A model generated the notes under the pieces. The model ran no database searches. It was not told the origin of the DNA and was given only the letters and a program-made list of their open reading frames with translations. A program made the translations under genes and the position numbers. 64,000 bases of DNA from JAWHQP01 sp032586195. Its GTDB lineage: Bacteria; Pseudomonadota; Gammaproteobacteria; Enterobacterales; Pasteurellaceae. Positions 8,838 to 18,218 of this stretch are shown piece after piece (the first letter of the stretch is position 1; each line of letters begins with the position of its first letter). The stretch lies in assembly GCA_032586195.1 (NCBI GenBank), contig JAWHQP010000011.1, positions 1 to 64,000 on the forward strand, in the 5' to 3' direction.

Positions 8838-8884
8838 TTGCACCTAAAACAGGTGCATTTTATATTGAACCTAAAATAGGTGCA
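8838..8884 (+). promoter_or_regulatory. Promoter with twin palindromic operators for the XRE gene
   Basis: TTGCAC (8838-8843) and TATATT (8861-8866) form a promoter with an exact 17-base spacer. A palindrome TGCACCT-AAAAC-AGGTGCA covers 8839-8857, and a near copy TGAACCTAAAATAGGTGCA covers 8866-8884, ending at the start codon. The operator centres are 27 bases apart and flank the -10, the layout expected for autorepression. Confidence 0.75.
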
Positions 8885-9133
8885 ATGAAAACTTTGCGAT
8901 CATCTATTTATACCCCCGAACATATTTGGTTAAGGGAATTGTTTATCTCTCAACGTAAGGCTCTCGGCTTATCACAACGGGCTTTGGCCGAGAGATTGGG
9001 GGTTATTTATTCATTGATCGGCAAGATTGAAACCGGTGATCGCCGTCTTGATATAATTGAATTTACCCGGTATTGCACCGCACTTGAGTTGGATCCGAAG
9101 GTGATCGTCGCACGGCTGATGAATAACCTTTAA
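8885..9133 (+). CDS. XRE-family transcriptional regulator
   Basis: 82 residues, almost entirely one lambda-repressor-like helix-turn-helix: ISQRKALGLSQRALAERLGV, then SLIGKIETGDRRLDIIEF. It has no partner or effector domain. The start codon lies right after an operator copy and only about 12 bases from the predicted transcription start, so the leader is very short and lacks a proper Shine-Dalgarno. It probably represses its own promoter. No toxin-like gene is adjacent. The neighbour hflD follows in the same direction and might be read from the same promoter. Confidence 0.85.
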   Translation: MKTLRSSIYTPEHIWLRELFISQRKALGLSQRALAERLGVIYSLIGKIETGDRRLDIIEFTRYCTALELDPKVIVARLMNNL

Positions 9134-9193
9134 ACTCTCCCCAATAAATGCTATATTGTGCGACCTGAAATTTTATTTCTCTTGAATGTAACT

Positions 9194-9808
9194 ATGGCGG
9201 CAAACTACTACGAAATTACTTTAGCCTTGGCCGGTGTATGTCAATCGGCAAAACTGGTGCAGCAATTTGCCGTAGATGGTTCGGCGGACGGCGAGGCATT
9301 TAAAACTTCGGTTTATACCCTGTTACAAACTTCTCCTGACAGTATTCTTTCCATTTATGGCGGCCATGAACGTAATCTCAAACTGGGTTTGGAGACCTTG
9401 CTGCAGCAACTGAACGGCAAAGCGGAAGATTTAACCCGCTATTGGCTTAACCTGCTGGCGTTGTCGGGCAAGCTGGAAAAGAACATTCAAGCCAAATCGG
9501 AACTTGCTCGTCGCATTCAATATCTACCGAGCCAGCTGGTTCATTATGATTTGTTTGATGAACAGATGATCTCTAATATGGCAAGTATGTATGTAGATAT
9601 TATCAGTCCGCTGGGAAATAAAATTCAGATAAAGGGTACGCCGCAGGCGTTACGGCAGCTCCCTATCCAGAATCGCGTGCGCACCTGCTTGTTGGCGGGA
9701 ATCCGCTCGGCCTTATTATGGCGACAGGTCGGCGGCACGAAGTGGCAGATGCTTTTTCATAGCCGTAAAATTTTCAATATGGCAAAACAAATTTATTCAT
9801 CAATTTAG
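9194..9808 (+). CDS. hflD: High frequency lysogenization protein HflD
   Basis: 204 residues. HflD is a peripheral inner-membrane protein; in E. coli it influences lambda CII stability. The start MAANYYEITLALAGVCQSAK aligns with the E. coli protein, so I prefer the ATG at 9194 over the GTG at 9158. Other family markers are MASMYVDIISPLGNKIQI and TCLLAGIRSALLWRQVGG. hflD-purB is the conserved order. mnmA, its usual upstream neighbour, is replaced here by the XRE gene. Confidence 0.93.
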   Translation: MAANYYEITLALAGVCQSAKLVQQFAVDGSADGEAFKTSVYTLLQTSPDSILSIYGGHERNLKLGLETLLQQLNGKAEDLTRYWLNLLALSGKLEKNIQAKSELARRIQYLPSQLVHYDLFDEQMISNMASMYVDIISPLGNKIQIKGTPQALRQLPIQNRVRTCLLAGIRSALLWRQVGGTKWQMLFHSRKIFNMAKQIYSSI

Positions 9809-9828
9809 TCAAAACGGAGCAACTCTCT

Positions 9829-11196
9829 ATGCAACTCAATGCGTTAACAGCACTTTCCCCTATTGATGGCCGCTATCAGGATAAAACCACCGCACTTCGC
9901 GGCATTTTTAGCGAATTCGGGTTACTAAAATTCCGCGTTACGGTGGAAGTGCGTTGGTTGCAGAAACTGGCTTCTACTGCACAAATCACAGAGGTCGCAT
10001 TTTTGTCCAAAGAAGCAAACGATTACCTTAATCGGATTGTGGCTAACTTTTCTTTGACAGATGCGCAGCGTATCAAAGAAATCGAACGCACGACGAACCA
10101 CGACGTTAAAGCGGTGGAATATTTCTTGAAAGAAAAAAGCGCCGCAGTGCCTGAATTGGTGGCCGTCAGTGAGTTTATTCATTTTGCCTGCACTTCGGAA
10201 GATATTAACAATCTTTCCCATGCACTCATGCTGAAAACCGCGCGGGAAGAAGTGATTCTGCCCGAATGGCGCAAATTGATCGATGAAATCACTCGTTTGG
10301 CGAAGGAGTACAAGGATATTCCATTGTTATCCCGTACTCATGGGCAGCCGGCTTCGCCGTCCACCGTAGGCAAAGAAATGGCGAATGTGGTGTACCGTTT
10401 ACGCCGCCAGTACAGACAGTTGGAACAAATCGAAGTGCTGGGTAAAATCAACGGTGCGGTGGGTAACTACAATGCTCATTTATCCGCTTACCCGGAAATT
10501 GACTGGCACCGGTTCAGCGAAGAATTCGTGACTTCTCTCGGGATAACCTGGAACCCATACACCACACAAATCGAACCGCATGATTATATCGCGGAATTGT
10601 TTGATTGTGTGGCCCGCTTCAATACGATTATCATCGACTTTGACCGTGATTTATGGGGTTATATCGCCTTGAATCACTTTAAACAACGTACCATCGCGGG
10701 TGAAATCGGTTCGTCCACCATGCCGCATAAAGTTAACCCGATTGACTTTGAAAATTCGGAAGGCAATCTTGGCCTTGCCAATGCGGTAATGGCTCACCTC
10801 GGTCAAAAACTGCCCGTTTCCCGTTGGCAGCGTGATTTAACCGATTCGACCGTATTGCGTAATCTCGGCGTCGGTTTGGGCTACTGCCTGATCGCCTATG
10901 CCGCCACTCGTAAAGGCATCAGTAAATTAGAGGTGAACGAGCAGCATTTACGTGATGAACTTGATCGGAACTGGGAAGTCCTGGCTGAGCCGATTCAAAC
11001 CGTCATGCGTCGCTACGGCATTGAAAAACCATACGAGAAATTAAAAGAGCTGACCCGCGGCAAACGCGTTGACGAACAGGTTATGCGTGAATTTGTGGAA
11101 AAATTGGATATTCCGGCGGAAGAAAAAGCCCGCTTGCAACAACTTACCCCGGCAACCTACATCGGTGCCGCCGTACAGTTAGTTGAAAAGCTGTAA
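9829..11196 (+). CDS. purB: Adenylosuccinate lyase
   Basis: Cleaves SAICAR and adenylosuccinate in purine synthesis, releasing fumarate. 455 residues. The N-terminus is ALTALSPIDGRYQDKT, with a His-containing TSEDIN segment near 124. The fumarase/aspartase superfamily signature is GSSTMPHKVNP near 290. Its Shine-Dalgarno is GGAGCAACTCT. It lies 20 bases after hflD and is probably co-transcribed with it. Confidence 0.98.
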   Translation: MQLNALTALSPIDGRYQDKTTALRGIFSEFGLLKFRVTVEVRWLQKLASTAQITEVAFLSKEANDYLNRIVANFSLTDAQRIKEIERTTNHDVKAVEYFLKEKSAAVPELVAVSEFIHFACTSEDINNLSHALMLKTAREEVILPEWRKLIDEITRLAKEYKDIPLLSRTHGQPASPSTVGKEMANVVYRLRRQYRQLEQIEVLGKINGAVGNYNAHLSAYPEIDWHRFSEEFVTSLGITWNPYTTQIEPHDYIAELFDCVARFNTIIIDFDRDLWGYIALNHFKQRTIAGEIGSSTMPHKVNPIDFENSEGNLGLANAVMAHLGQKLPVSRWQRDLTDSTVLRNLGVGLGYCLIAYAATRKGISKLEVNEQHLRDELDRNWEVLAEPIQTVMRRYGIEKPYEKLKELTRGKRVDEQVMREFVEKLDIPAEEKARLQQLTPATYIGAAVQLVEKL

Positions 11197-11239
11197 TTAA
11201 TCATGTGCCTTTGCGACATGATGTATCTGTTGCACAAAA

Positions 11240-11325
11240 TATCAATTTCAGGTGTAAGGGCTATTGCATACGCTCTAAATACCGCGGGATATGTAGCAAA
11301 AGGGCGTATGTAATACGCCCCTACG
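11240..11325. repeat. Palindromic intergenic repeat after purB
   Basis: The 296-bp gap between purB and coaD has no gene. It contains the dyad GGGCGTAT-GTA-ATACGCCC (11302-11320), preceded by a degenerate related stretch with TATTGCATACGC near 11263. It also holds an uptake signal at 11370-11380 and a short palindrome GTTGGCGTTGCCAAC near 11405. The dyad has no U-tract, so it resembles a REP-like repeat rather than an intrinsic terminator. Confidence 0.55.
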
Positions 11326-11492
11326 ATTTTTCCGAAAATATGACTGTTTTTCCCGCAAGCGGAAAACAAAAGTGCGGTGCTGAAAAAAAGCTTTAGCTTT
11401 TGAACGTTGGCGTTGCCAACGGTGCCGAAGGCATAGCGACTGTTATGGAAAGTTGCGTATAAAATCAGAGTGTTACTATTCCCGGTCTGTGA

Positions 11493-11966
11493 TTATTTCT
11501 TTCCTAACGCCCGTATCACCGGCTCCGGCACAAATTGACTGACATCGCCGTTGTGCATAAAGATTTCCCGCACAATGGTGGAGGAAACATAGGACCATTG
11601 TTCAGTAGAAGGGAGAAATAAGCTTTCCACTCCACCGGTTAGTGCCCGATTCAAATGGGCTAATTGCAGTTCGTATTCAAAATCCATAGTGGTTCGCATG
11701 CCACGGATAATTGCGGTGATATGCCGAATCCTGACCTCATTGGCAAGCAGATCGGAAAAACCGATAACGCTGACATTCGGCAAATGAACGACCGACTCTT
11801 CAACCAGTTTCACCCGTTCTTCAAGGCTAAACAAAGGGTTTTTGTTCGGGTTGGCGGCCACTGCCACAATCACCTTGCCAAACAGCAAAGCGCTGCGCTC
11901 AATAATATCTAAATGGCCGTTAGTGATGGGATCAAAGGTGCCCGGATAAATTACGGTTTTAGTCAT
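11493..11966 (-). CDS. coaD: Phosphopantetheine adenylyltransferase
   Basis: Penultimate step of coenzyme A synthesis: 4'-phosphopantetheine plus ATP gives dephospho-CoA. 157 residues, the usual length. The nucleotidyltransferase motif YPGTFDPITNGHLD carries the T/HxGH element (Thr10, His18), and the C-terminal SSTIVRE motif is intact. Its first bases overlap the end of waaA by 8 bases, so the two are translationally linked. Confidence 0.97.
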   Translation of the reverse strand: MTKTVIYPGTFDPITNGHLDIIERSALLFGKVIVAVAANPNKNPLFSLEERVKLVEESVVHLPNVSVIGFSDLLANEVRIRHITAIIRGMRTTMDFEYELQLAHLNRALTGGVESLFLPSTEQWSYVSSTIVREIFMHNGDVSQFVPEPVIRALGKK

Positions 11967-13242
11967 GTGAGGTTTCCAAATAGGGTTTTAAAAGGGTCAG
12001 TAAACGCTGCAACGCACCGCGGTTTTCCATCAGCACTTCAAAACCGGCTTGTCCGTAGCGTTTGCGCAGATCGGGCGAATCCAGCAGCTTACTCACTGTG
12101 GCAGAAAGTGCGGTGCTGTTTTCGTTAATTTGTAGTACACCTTGTACGGCCAGTAATTTGGTGAACACTTCGGGAAAATTAAAGGTGTATTTTCCGCTGA
12201 TTACGGGTAACTTGAAGGCTAGCGGCTCAAGCGGGTTATGTCCGCCGCATTTCACCAGGCTGCCGCCTACCAAGGCAACGTCCGCAATACCGTATAGCAA
12301 CATCAATTCGCCCATAGTGTCACCTAGTACCACCTGAGTGTCGCCGTCAGGAGCAATATGCCGGCTGCGGCGTACATAGCGGAAGCCGTCTTTCTTAATT
12401 AATTCTTCCACCGGATTAAAACGTTCCGGATGACGCGGCACCAGAATCAGCAATAAATCGGGGTAGCGCGCGAGCAAAGTGCGGTGTGATTCCAGCACGA
12501 TTTCTTCCTCGCCTTCATGGGTGCTGGCGGCAATCCATACCAAGCGATTGGCGCGCCATACTATTGCCAACGCATTGATTTTATTGGCTAATTCATCATT
12601 CACCACTAAATCGTATTTGATATTGCCGGTACATGACAGCTTGCCTTGATAGCCTAATTCACAATAACGGCGGCCGCTGATATCGTCTTGCGGCGCGATA
12701 AGGGTGATGTCCTTAAACATATTTTGCAGCTTGTTTTTTACCCGGCCGTAACGTTTAGCCGAACGGGCGGATAAGCGGGCGTTGGCAATGATAAACGGAA
12801 TATGACGTTTTGCCAGCTGGCGGATTAAATTCGGCCAGATTTCCGTCTCAATCACGATACAGGCTTTCGGCTGCACGAAATTAATAAAACGATTGATCGC
12901 ATCGGGCAAGTCATAAGGCAGGTAAACATGGGTTACGGTATTGCCGAAAGCAGCCTTTACCCGATCGGAGCCCGTAGGCGTAACCGTCGTTACGGTAATC
13001 GGCAAAGCGGGGTATTCCGCCTGAATGCGGCGAACCAGCGGTGTGGCGGCAATAACCTCGCCCACGGAAGCGGCATGCAGCACGATCCCTTTGGAATGTG
13101 GCGGCGGCATATTGCAGTAAAAACCGTAGCGTTCGTTAATCCGCTTGCGGTAGTTGGGCGATTTCCAGCTCCGCAACAGCATAAACAGCAGAATCAACGG
13201 CTGCGCCAAATACATCAATAAAGAATAGAAAAAACGTAGCAT
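11959..13242 (-). CDS. waaA: 3-deoxy-D-manno-octulosonic acid (Kdo) transferase
   Basis: GT30 enzyme that adds Kdo to lipid A precursor at the cytoplasmic side of the inner membrane. 427 residues. It has an N-terminal membrane anchor (SLLMYLAQPLILLFMLL), HAASVGEVIAATPLVR with the conserved acceptor-site Glu, ETEIWPNLI, and a C-terminal donor site around GGHNPLEPLAFKLPVI. The waaA-coaD pairing is typical for the order. In Haemophilus the enzyme is monofunctional; the sequence alone does not settle this here. Confidence 0.96.
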   Translation of the reverse strand: MLRFFYSLLMYLAQPLILLFMLLRSWKSPNYRKRINERYGFYCNMPPPHSKGIVLHAASVGEVIAATPLVRRIQAEYPALPITVTTVTPTGSDRVKAAFGNTVTHVYLPYDLPDAINRFINFVQPKACIVIETEIWPNLIRQLAKRHIPFIIANARLSARSAKRYGRVKNKLQNMFKDITLIAPQDDISGRRYCELGYQGKLSCTGNIKYDLVVNDELANKINALAIVWRANRLVWIAASTHEGEEEIVLESHRTLLARYPDLLLILVPRHPERFNPVEELIKKDGFRYVRRSRHIAPDGDTQVVLGDTMGELMLLYGIADVALVGGSLVKCGGHNPLEPLAFKLPVISGKYTFNFPEVFTKLLAVQGVLQINENSTALSATVSKLLDSPDLRKRYGQAGFEVLMENRGALQRLLTLLKPYLETSHD

Positions 13243-13532
13243 AAATGATTAACTCGGTAGCATTGTGCCTAGTATAAAGAGTTGCCCGAAGACTATAAAG
13301 AAAAAAGTGCGGTGCCGAGTTTGTGAGTTTTCGTATTTTTCGGTATGCCGCGCAAAGATAAACCTTACACGGGCCGTGTAAGGTTACTCAACAGCATAAT
13401 GTTGTTACTCGCGTCTGAAGCCGCAAAGCGAAGCACGTATAGGACAAATAAAGGTTACGTGTGCAACGGCTTAGCGCATTGTTATATTTTCAAAACGGCT
13501 AAAATCAGCACCGCACTTTGCCGTGCAAGGGG
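13243..13532. other. Gene-free gap with palindrome and uptake signals
   Basis: 290 bp between era and waaA. It holds an uptake signal near 13304 and an opposing one near 13509. A perfect dyad AACCTTACAC-GGGCC-GTGTAAGGTT lies at 13361-13385, without a U-tract. A partial copy of the same sequence (GGCCTGTGTAAGGTTTACCGC) appears near 43260. I see no supported gene. Confidence 0.5.
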
Positions 13533-14468
13533 TTAGTATTCTTCCATATATCCCAGGCTGCGCAACGCCCGCTCGTCGTCTGCCCAGCCCGATTTGACTT
13601 TCACCCAAAGTTCGAGGTGGACTTTGTTGTCGAACAGGCGTTCCATATCCTGACGCGCTTCAATACCGATTTGTTTGATTTTCTGTCCACCCGTACCGAT
13701 AACCATTTTTTTCTGTCCGTCGCGTTCAACAAGAATTAACCCGTTGATTTCGTAGGTGCCGCGTTCGTTGTGCTTGAATTGCTCTATTTCCACCGTGACG
13801 GAATACGGCAATTCTTCACCCATGAAACGCATCAGTTTTTCACGGATAATTTCTGATGCCATAAAACGTTGTGAGCGGTCGGTTACGTAATCTTCAGGGA
13901 AGTGGTGAATGCCGGGACGTAGCGAGTTTCGTACGATTTTCTGTAAATTATGCACATTGTTGCCGCGTTGGGCGGAAATCGGCACGATTTCTTTAAAGTT
14001 GAATTTTCCGCTGAGTTCCGTAATGAACGGCAGCAAATCATCTTTATTTTTTATGTTGTCGATTTTGTTGATGGCGAGTACCACCGGCGCTTTGGCCTGA
14101 CGTAATTTGTTCAGCACCATTTCGTCGTCTTCGTTCCAATGTGTGCCGTCCACCACGAAAATAATCAGATCCACATCGCCGATAGCGCTGCTTGCCGCCC
14201 GGTTCATCAGGCGGTTGATGGCGCGTTTTTCTTCAATATGCAATCCCGGCGTGTCCACATAAACCGCCTGATACGGGCCTTCGGTATGAATGCCGACAAT
14301 GCGGTGGCGGGTGGTTTGGGCTTTACGTGAAGTAATAGAGATTTTCTGTCCGAGAATTTTGTTCAGCAGCGTGGATTTACCCACGTTGGGGCGGCCTACG
14401 ATAGCGATAAAACCACAGTAGGTTTCTTCCGCATGCTCGGATGGAGACGTTGAAATTCGTTCTGTCAT
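13533..14468 (-). CDS. era: GTPase Era
   Basis: Binds the 3' end of 16S rRNA and checks 30S maturation. 311 residues: GTPase domain with GRPNVGKS (25-32), DTPGLH and NKID, then a C-terminal KH domain with VIGTGGQKIKQIG. Its start overlaps the rnc stop by four bases (ATGA). Fourth gene of lepA-lepB-rnc-era. Confidence 0.97.
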   Translation of the reverse strand: MTERISTSPSEHAEETYCGFIAIVGRPNVGKSTLLNKILGQKISITSRKAQTTRHRIVGIHTEGPYQAVYVDTPGLHIEEKRAINRLMNRAASSAIGDVDLIIFVVDGTHWNEDDEMVLNKLRQAKAPVVLAINKIDNIKNKDDLLPFITELSGKFNFKEIVPISAQRGNNVHNLQKIVRNSLRPGIHHFPEDYVTDRSQRFMASEIIREKLMRFMGEELPYSVTVEIEQFKHNERGTYEINGLILVERDGQKKMVIGTGGQKIKQIGIEARQDMERLFDNKVHLELWVKVKSGWADDERALRSLGYMEEY

Positions 14469-15139
14469 TTAATATCCAATACTTTGAGAATTTGTTCTGC
14501 CGCGGCCTGTTCGGCTTTGCGGCGGCTGCTGCCGATGCCGGTGAAAGTGCGGTCCAGGTTTGCTACATGGCATTGCACGGTAAAGGTCTGGCAATGAGCT
14601 TCGCCTTTGATGTCGGTCACCTCGTAGTTAGGTAAAGCGAGACGCTGACCTTGCAGATATTCCTGCAGGCGCGTTTTCGGATCTTTTTGATTTTCGCCCG
14701 GTTTGATTCCCTGTAATAAGTTGCCGTACCAATAGCGTACCACCCGGGTGGCCTGTACCAAGTTGGCATCCAGTGATATGGCTCCGATAATGGCTTCGAC
14801 GCAGTCGGCCAGAATGGATTCGCGACGAAAGCCTCCGCTTTTGAGCTCGCCTTGTCCTAAGGAAATGTAATTACCCAGCTTAAACTGGCGGGCCAGAATC
14901 GCCAGTGTCGGCTCTCGCACGAGAGTAGCGCGCATACGACTCAATTCTCCTTCGTTACAGCGGGGAAATTGATGATAAAGCGCATCGGCAATGGTGTAAT
15001 TTAAAATCGAGTCACCCAAAAATTCCAGCCGCTCGTTATGTTTCGTTGCCGCACTGCGGTGCGTTAAGGCTTGTTTTAACAAACCGATGTCATTGAATGT
15101 ATAACTGATGTCGCGTTCTAATTGATCTAACTGATTCAT
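14465..15139 (-). CDS. rnc: Ribonuclease III
   Basis: Double-strand-specific endoribonuclease that processes rRNA precursors and structured mRNAs. 224 residues. The RNase III signature ERLEFLGDSIL and the second metal-binding segment DCVEAIIGA are intact, followed by a C-terminal dsRNA-binding domain ending in GIGSSRRKAEQAAAEQIL. In E. coli rnc cleaves its own leader; here the gene is internal to the operon, 22 bases after lepB. Confidence 0.97.
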   Translation of the reverse strand: MNQLDQLERDISYTFNDIGLLKQALTHRSAATKHNERLEFLGDSILNYTIADALYHQFPRCNEGELSRMRATLVREPTLAILARQFKLGNYISLGQGELKSGGFRRESILADCVEAIIGAISLDANLVQATRVVRYWYGNLLQGIKPGENQKDPKTRLQEYLQGQRLALPNYEVTDIKGEAHCQTFTVQCHVANLDRTFTGIGSSRRKAEQAAAEQILKVLDIK

Positions 15140-15161
15140 CTTATTGATTCTTTATGCTATC

Positions 15162-16184
15162 TTATTGAATTTTCTGGAAAAAACGTTCAGTGCGGATACC
15201 GGTCGGCCATTCATCCTGGCGTTTATCCAGACTCAGCCAAATCAGTGAAGCCTTGCCCACGATGTTTTTTTCCGGTACGAATCCCCAGAAGCGGCTGTCT
15301 TCGCTGTTGTTACGGTTATCGCCCATGACAAAGTATTCGCCTTCCGGCACCACCCATTCCGTCACATAATTATTCTGCGAACGGTAATCCTGATAACGGA
15401 ATCCTTCGGAGATCGGTTCCGGATACCAAAAGATCTCGTGTGTCACATCGCCCGTTTCGGTCACTTCCAACGGGCTCGGGCCGTAAATCAGGTTGCCGTC
15501 GGGGTTTTTACCCACTACGAATTGAAAATCTTTATTTTCTACTGGTTGACTATAGGTAAACTCTCTGGTTTCACAGTTTTCCGTACATTCCTTGCCGTTT
15601 TGACCGTAGGTAATGGTAATTTTGCGATCCAATTCATTATATTGAATTTTATCGCCGCCGATACCTACGATACGTTTTATATAATCCACATTCGGTTGCG
15701 GCGGAGCCTTAAACACAATGACATCACCGCGCTGTGGTTTGCCCGTTTCGATCAAGGTATTCTGGAAAACGGGATCTTTAATGCCGTAAGCGTATTTTTC
15801 CACAACTAAAAAATCGCCGATACGCAGGGTTGGTTCCATGGAACCGGACGGAATCTGGAACGGCTCGATAATAAAGGATCGCAAAATCAACACGAATGCC
15901 AGTACGGGAAAGATGGAAGCTACAAACTCAGCGCCCTCGGAAATAGGTTCAATCCGGCGTTTTTCTTCATCACTCAGGGTTTTGCCCGTTCGGTGTTCGG
16001 CACGTTCAATCTGACGGGCGCGTTTCGGCAACACCACAAAACGGTGATAGCACCATAAAATACCTGATATTACAGTAAGAATAATTAATAAAATCGAAAA
16101 GGTATTAGGCAGTTGGAAATGATCCAATACTTTCCACAGCAAATACCCGACAACTAATAAAATCGGCAGAAAAAATTTCGACAT
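15162..16184 (-). CDS. lepB: Signal peptidase I
   Basis: Cleaves signal peptides at the outer face of the inner membrane. 340 residues, with membrane segments at about 5-20, 29-46 and 88-103, a cytoplasmic linker between them, and a periplasmic catalytic domain. The Ser/Lys dyad is Ser115 in IPSGSMEPTL and Lys170 in YIKRIVGIGGDK. The MGDNRNNSEDSRFWG signature is present. It lies 12 bases after lepA. Confidence 0.97.
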   Translation of the reverse strand: MSKFFLPILLVVGYLLWKVLDHFQLPNTFSILLIILTVISGILWCYHRFVVLPKRARQIERAEHRTGKTLSDEEKRRIEPISEGAEFVASIFPVLAFVLILRSFIIEPFQIPSGSMEPTLRIGDFLVVEKYAYGIKDPVFQNTLIETGKPQRGDVIVFKAPPQPNVDYIKRIVGIGGDKIQYNELDRKITITYGQNGKECTENCETREFTYSQPVENKDFQFVVGKNPDGNLIYGPSPLEVTETGDVTHEIFWYPEPISEGFRYQDYRSQNNYVTEWVVPEGEYFVMGDNRNNSEDSRFWGFVPEKNIVGKASLIWLSLDKRQDEWPTGIRTERFFQKIQ

Positions 16185-16196
16185 AGCTCTTCCTTT

Positions 16197-17993
16197 TTAG
16201 TCTTTTCCAACGTGTAAAATGGCTAAAAACGCCTCTTGCGGCACTTCAACGTTGCCTAATTGTTTCATCCGTTTTTTACCTTCTTTTTGTTTTTGCAGCA
16301 GTTTTTTCTTACGACTTACGTCACCGCCGTAACATTTGGCCAATACGTTTTTACGCAGTTGTTTTACGGTGGAACGGGCGATAATCTGATTGCCAATCGC
16401 CGCTTGAATCGCAATATCGAATTGCTGACGCGGAATAAGTTCTTTCATCTTTTCCACTAATTCACGGCCACGATACGGCGCGTTGTCTTTATGTACGATC
16501 AAGGCAAGCGCATCGACGCGATCGCCGTTAATCATAATATCCACCCGCACCATATTGGCGGATTGGAAGCGTTTGAAGCCGTAATCCAGCGAAGCGTAGC
16601 CACGTGAAGTTGACTTCAGACGATCGAAGAAGTCGAGCACCACTTCGCCCATCGGGATGTCATAGCTCAGGGCGATTTGTTTGCCGTGGTACACCATATG
16701 AGTTTGTACGCCGCGCTTTTCAACGCAAAGGGTAATTACATTGCCCAAATATTCCTGCGGCACCAGAATGTTGCATTCAGCGATCGGTTCGCGAATATCG
16801 GCAATATTATTGAGCGGCGGCAACTTGGCCGGGCTATCCACGTAAACCACCTCGCCGTTGGTGAGTTCCACTTCGTACACCACGGTCGGGGCGGTTGTGA
16901 TTAAATCAAGATCGTATTCACGTTCCAGGCGCTCCTGAATGATCTCCATATGCAGCAGACCCAAGAAACCGCAGCGGAAGCCAAAGCCCAAAGCGGTAGA
17001 ATTTTCCGGTTCATAAAATAACGAGGCATCGTTTAAACTAAGCTTGCCGAGCGCGTCACGAAACGCTTCATAATCGTCCGAACTCACAGGGAACAAGCCG
17101 GCATAAACCTGCGGTTTAACTTTTTTAAATCCCGGCAGCACATTGGCGGCAGGATTATGCTGATGAGTGAGGGTATCGCCCACAGGGGCTCCCAGAATAT
17201 CCTTAATGGCACACACCACCCAGCCCACTTCGCCGGTTTTCAGTTCGGCGGTATCTACTTGTTTCGGGGTGAAAATACCTAAACGATCCACGTTGTAGGC
17301 TTGTCCGGTGGACATCACCTTGATTTTATCGCCTTTTTTAATTATGCCGTTTTTCACCCGAACCAGCGACACCACGCCCAAGTAGTTATCGAACCATGAA
17401 TCAATGATCAAGGCCTGCAGCGGCGCGCTCGGATCACCTTGCGGAGCGGGAATTTTGGCGACGATTTCTTCCAGCACATCTTCAATGCCCACGCCGGTTT
17501 TGGCGGAACAACGCACCGCGTCCACCGCGTCGATACCGACAATATCCTCAATTTCTTCCGCCACACGTTCAGGCTCCGCCGCCGGCAAATCGATTTTGTT
17601 CAGAATCGGCACTACTTCAAGGTTCATTTCAATCGCAGTATAGCAGTTCGCCAGGGTTTGCGCCTCAACGCCCTGCCCCGCATCAACCACCAATAACGCC
17701 CCTTCGCAAGCGGCGAGGGAACGGGAAACCTCATAGGAAAAGTCCACATGCCCCGGCGTATCAATAAAATTCAGCTGATAAGTTTCCCCGTTTTTAGCGT
17801 TATAGTTGAGGGTTACACTCTGAGCTTTAATGGTGATTCCGCGTTCGCGTTCCAAATCCATGGAATCCAGCACCTGCGCTTCCATTTCACGATCGGACAG
17901 GCCGCCGCAAGTTTGAATTAAACGATCCGAGAGGGTGGATTTGCCGTGGTCAATATGTGCAATAATTGAAAAGTTACGAATATTTTTCATCAT
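16197..17993 (-). CDS. lepA: Elongation factor 4 (LepA)
   Basis: Ribosome-associated GTPase linked to 30S biogenesis and to back-translocation. 598 residues. G1 is AHIDHGKST (12-20), followed by ERERGITIKA, DTPGHVDFSYEV and NKIDLP. The C-terminal LepA-specific domain ends with the basic SRKKKLLQKQKEGKKRMKQL. First gene of lepA-lepB-rnc-era. Confidence 0.98.
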   Translation of the reverse strand: MMKNIRNFSIIAHIDHGKSTLSDRLIQTCGGLSDREMEAQVLDSMDLERERGITIKAQSVTLNYNAKNGETYQLNFIDTPGHVDFSYEVSRSLAACEGALLVVDAGQGVEAQTLANCYTAIEMNLEVVPILNKIDLPAAEPERVAEEIEDIVGIDAVDAVRCSAKTGVGIEDVLEEIVAKIPAPQGDPSAPLQALIIDSWFDNYLGVVSLVRVKNGIIKKGDKIKVMSTGQAYNVDRLGIFTPKQVDTAELKTGEVGWVVCAIKDILGAPVGDTLTHQHNPAANVLPGFKKVKPQVYAGLFPVSSDDYEAFRDALGKLSLNDASLFYEPENSTALGFGFRCGFLGLLHMEIIQERLEREYDLDLITTAPTVVYEVELTNGEVVYVDSPAKLPPLNNIADIREPIAECNILVPQEYLGNVITLCVEKRGVQTHMVYHGKQIALSYDIPMGEVVLDFFDRLKSTSRGYASLDYGFKRFQSANMVRVDIMINGDRVDALALIVHKDNAPYRGRELVEKMKELIPRQQFDIAIQAAIGNQIIARSTVKQLRKNVLAKCYGGDVSRKKKLLQKQKEGKKRMKQLGNVEVPQEAFLAILHVGKD

Positions 17994-18090
17994 AAATAAA
18001 TTAAGAAATCGCCTGTATCATTCCATAAAATTTAGTCGGCTGATTGTACCTGAAATGAGTTGAGATCGCTAGAAATATCGGTTTGCACGG

Positions 18091-18159
18091 GCAGGTGCGG
18101 TGCTGAAAACACGAGTTTTGATATTTAAAAAAACTCACTTTTTCAGCACCGCACTTGCC
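18091..18159. repeat. Opposed pair of uptake signals upstream of lepA
   Basis: GCAGGTGCGGTGCTGAAAA and its near-complement TTTTCAGCACCGCACTTGCC face each other across an A/T-rich middle, giving a long imperfect dyad. The left copy has a one-base deviation (GGTGCGGT). It lies between the grcA terminator and lepA. Confidence 0.7.
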
Positions 18160-18164
18160 AAAAA

Positions 18165-18197
18165 CAAAAAACACCGCATAGTTTCCCATGCAGTGTT
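18165..18197 (-). terminator. grcA terminator
   Basis: Read on the minus strand, AAAACACTGCAT and ATGCGGTGTTTT form a stem followed by T-rich sequence, about 20 bases after the grcA stop codon. Confidence 0.75.
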
Positions 18198-18218
18198 TTA
18201 GTTATCATGCAACCCTAA

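Noticed and set aside
11400..11492. Promoter or gene in the stretch before coaD's 3' end
   Set aside because: Only short palindromic and repeat fragments are visible, with no -10/-35 pair or frame worth calling.
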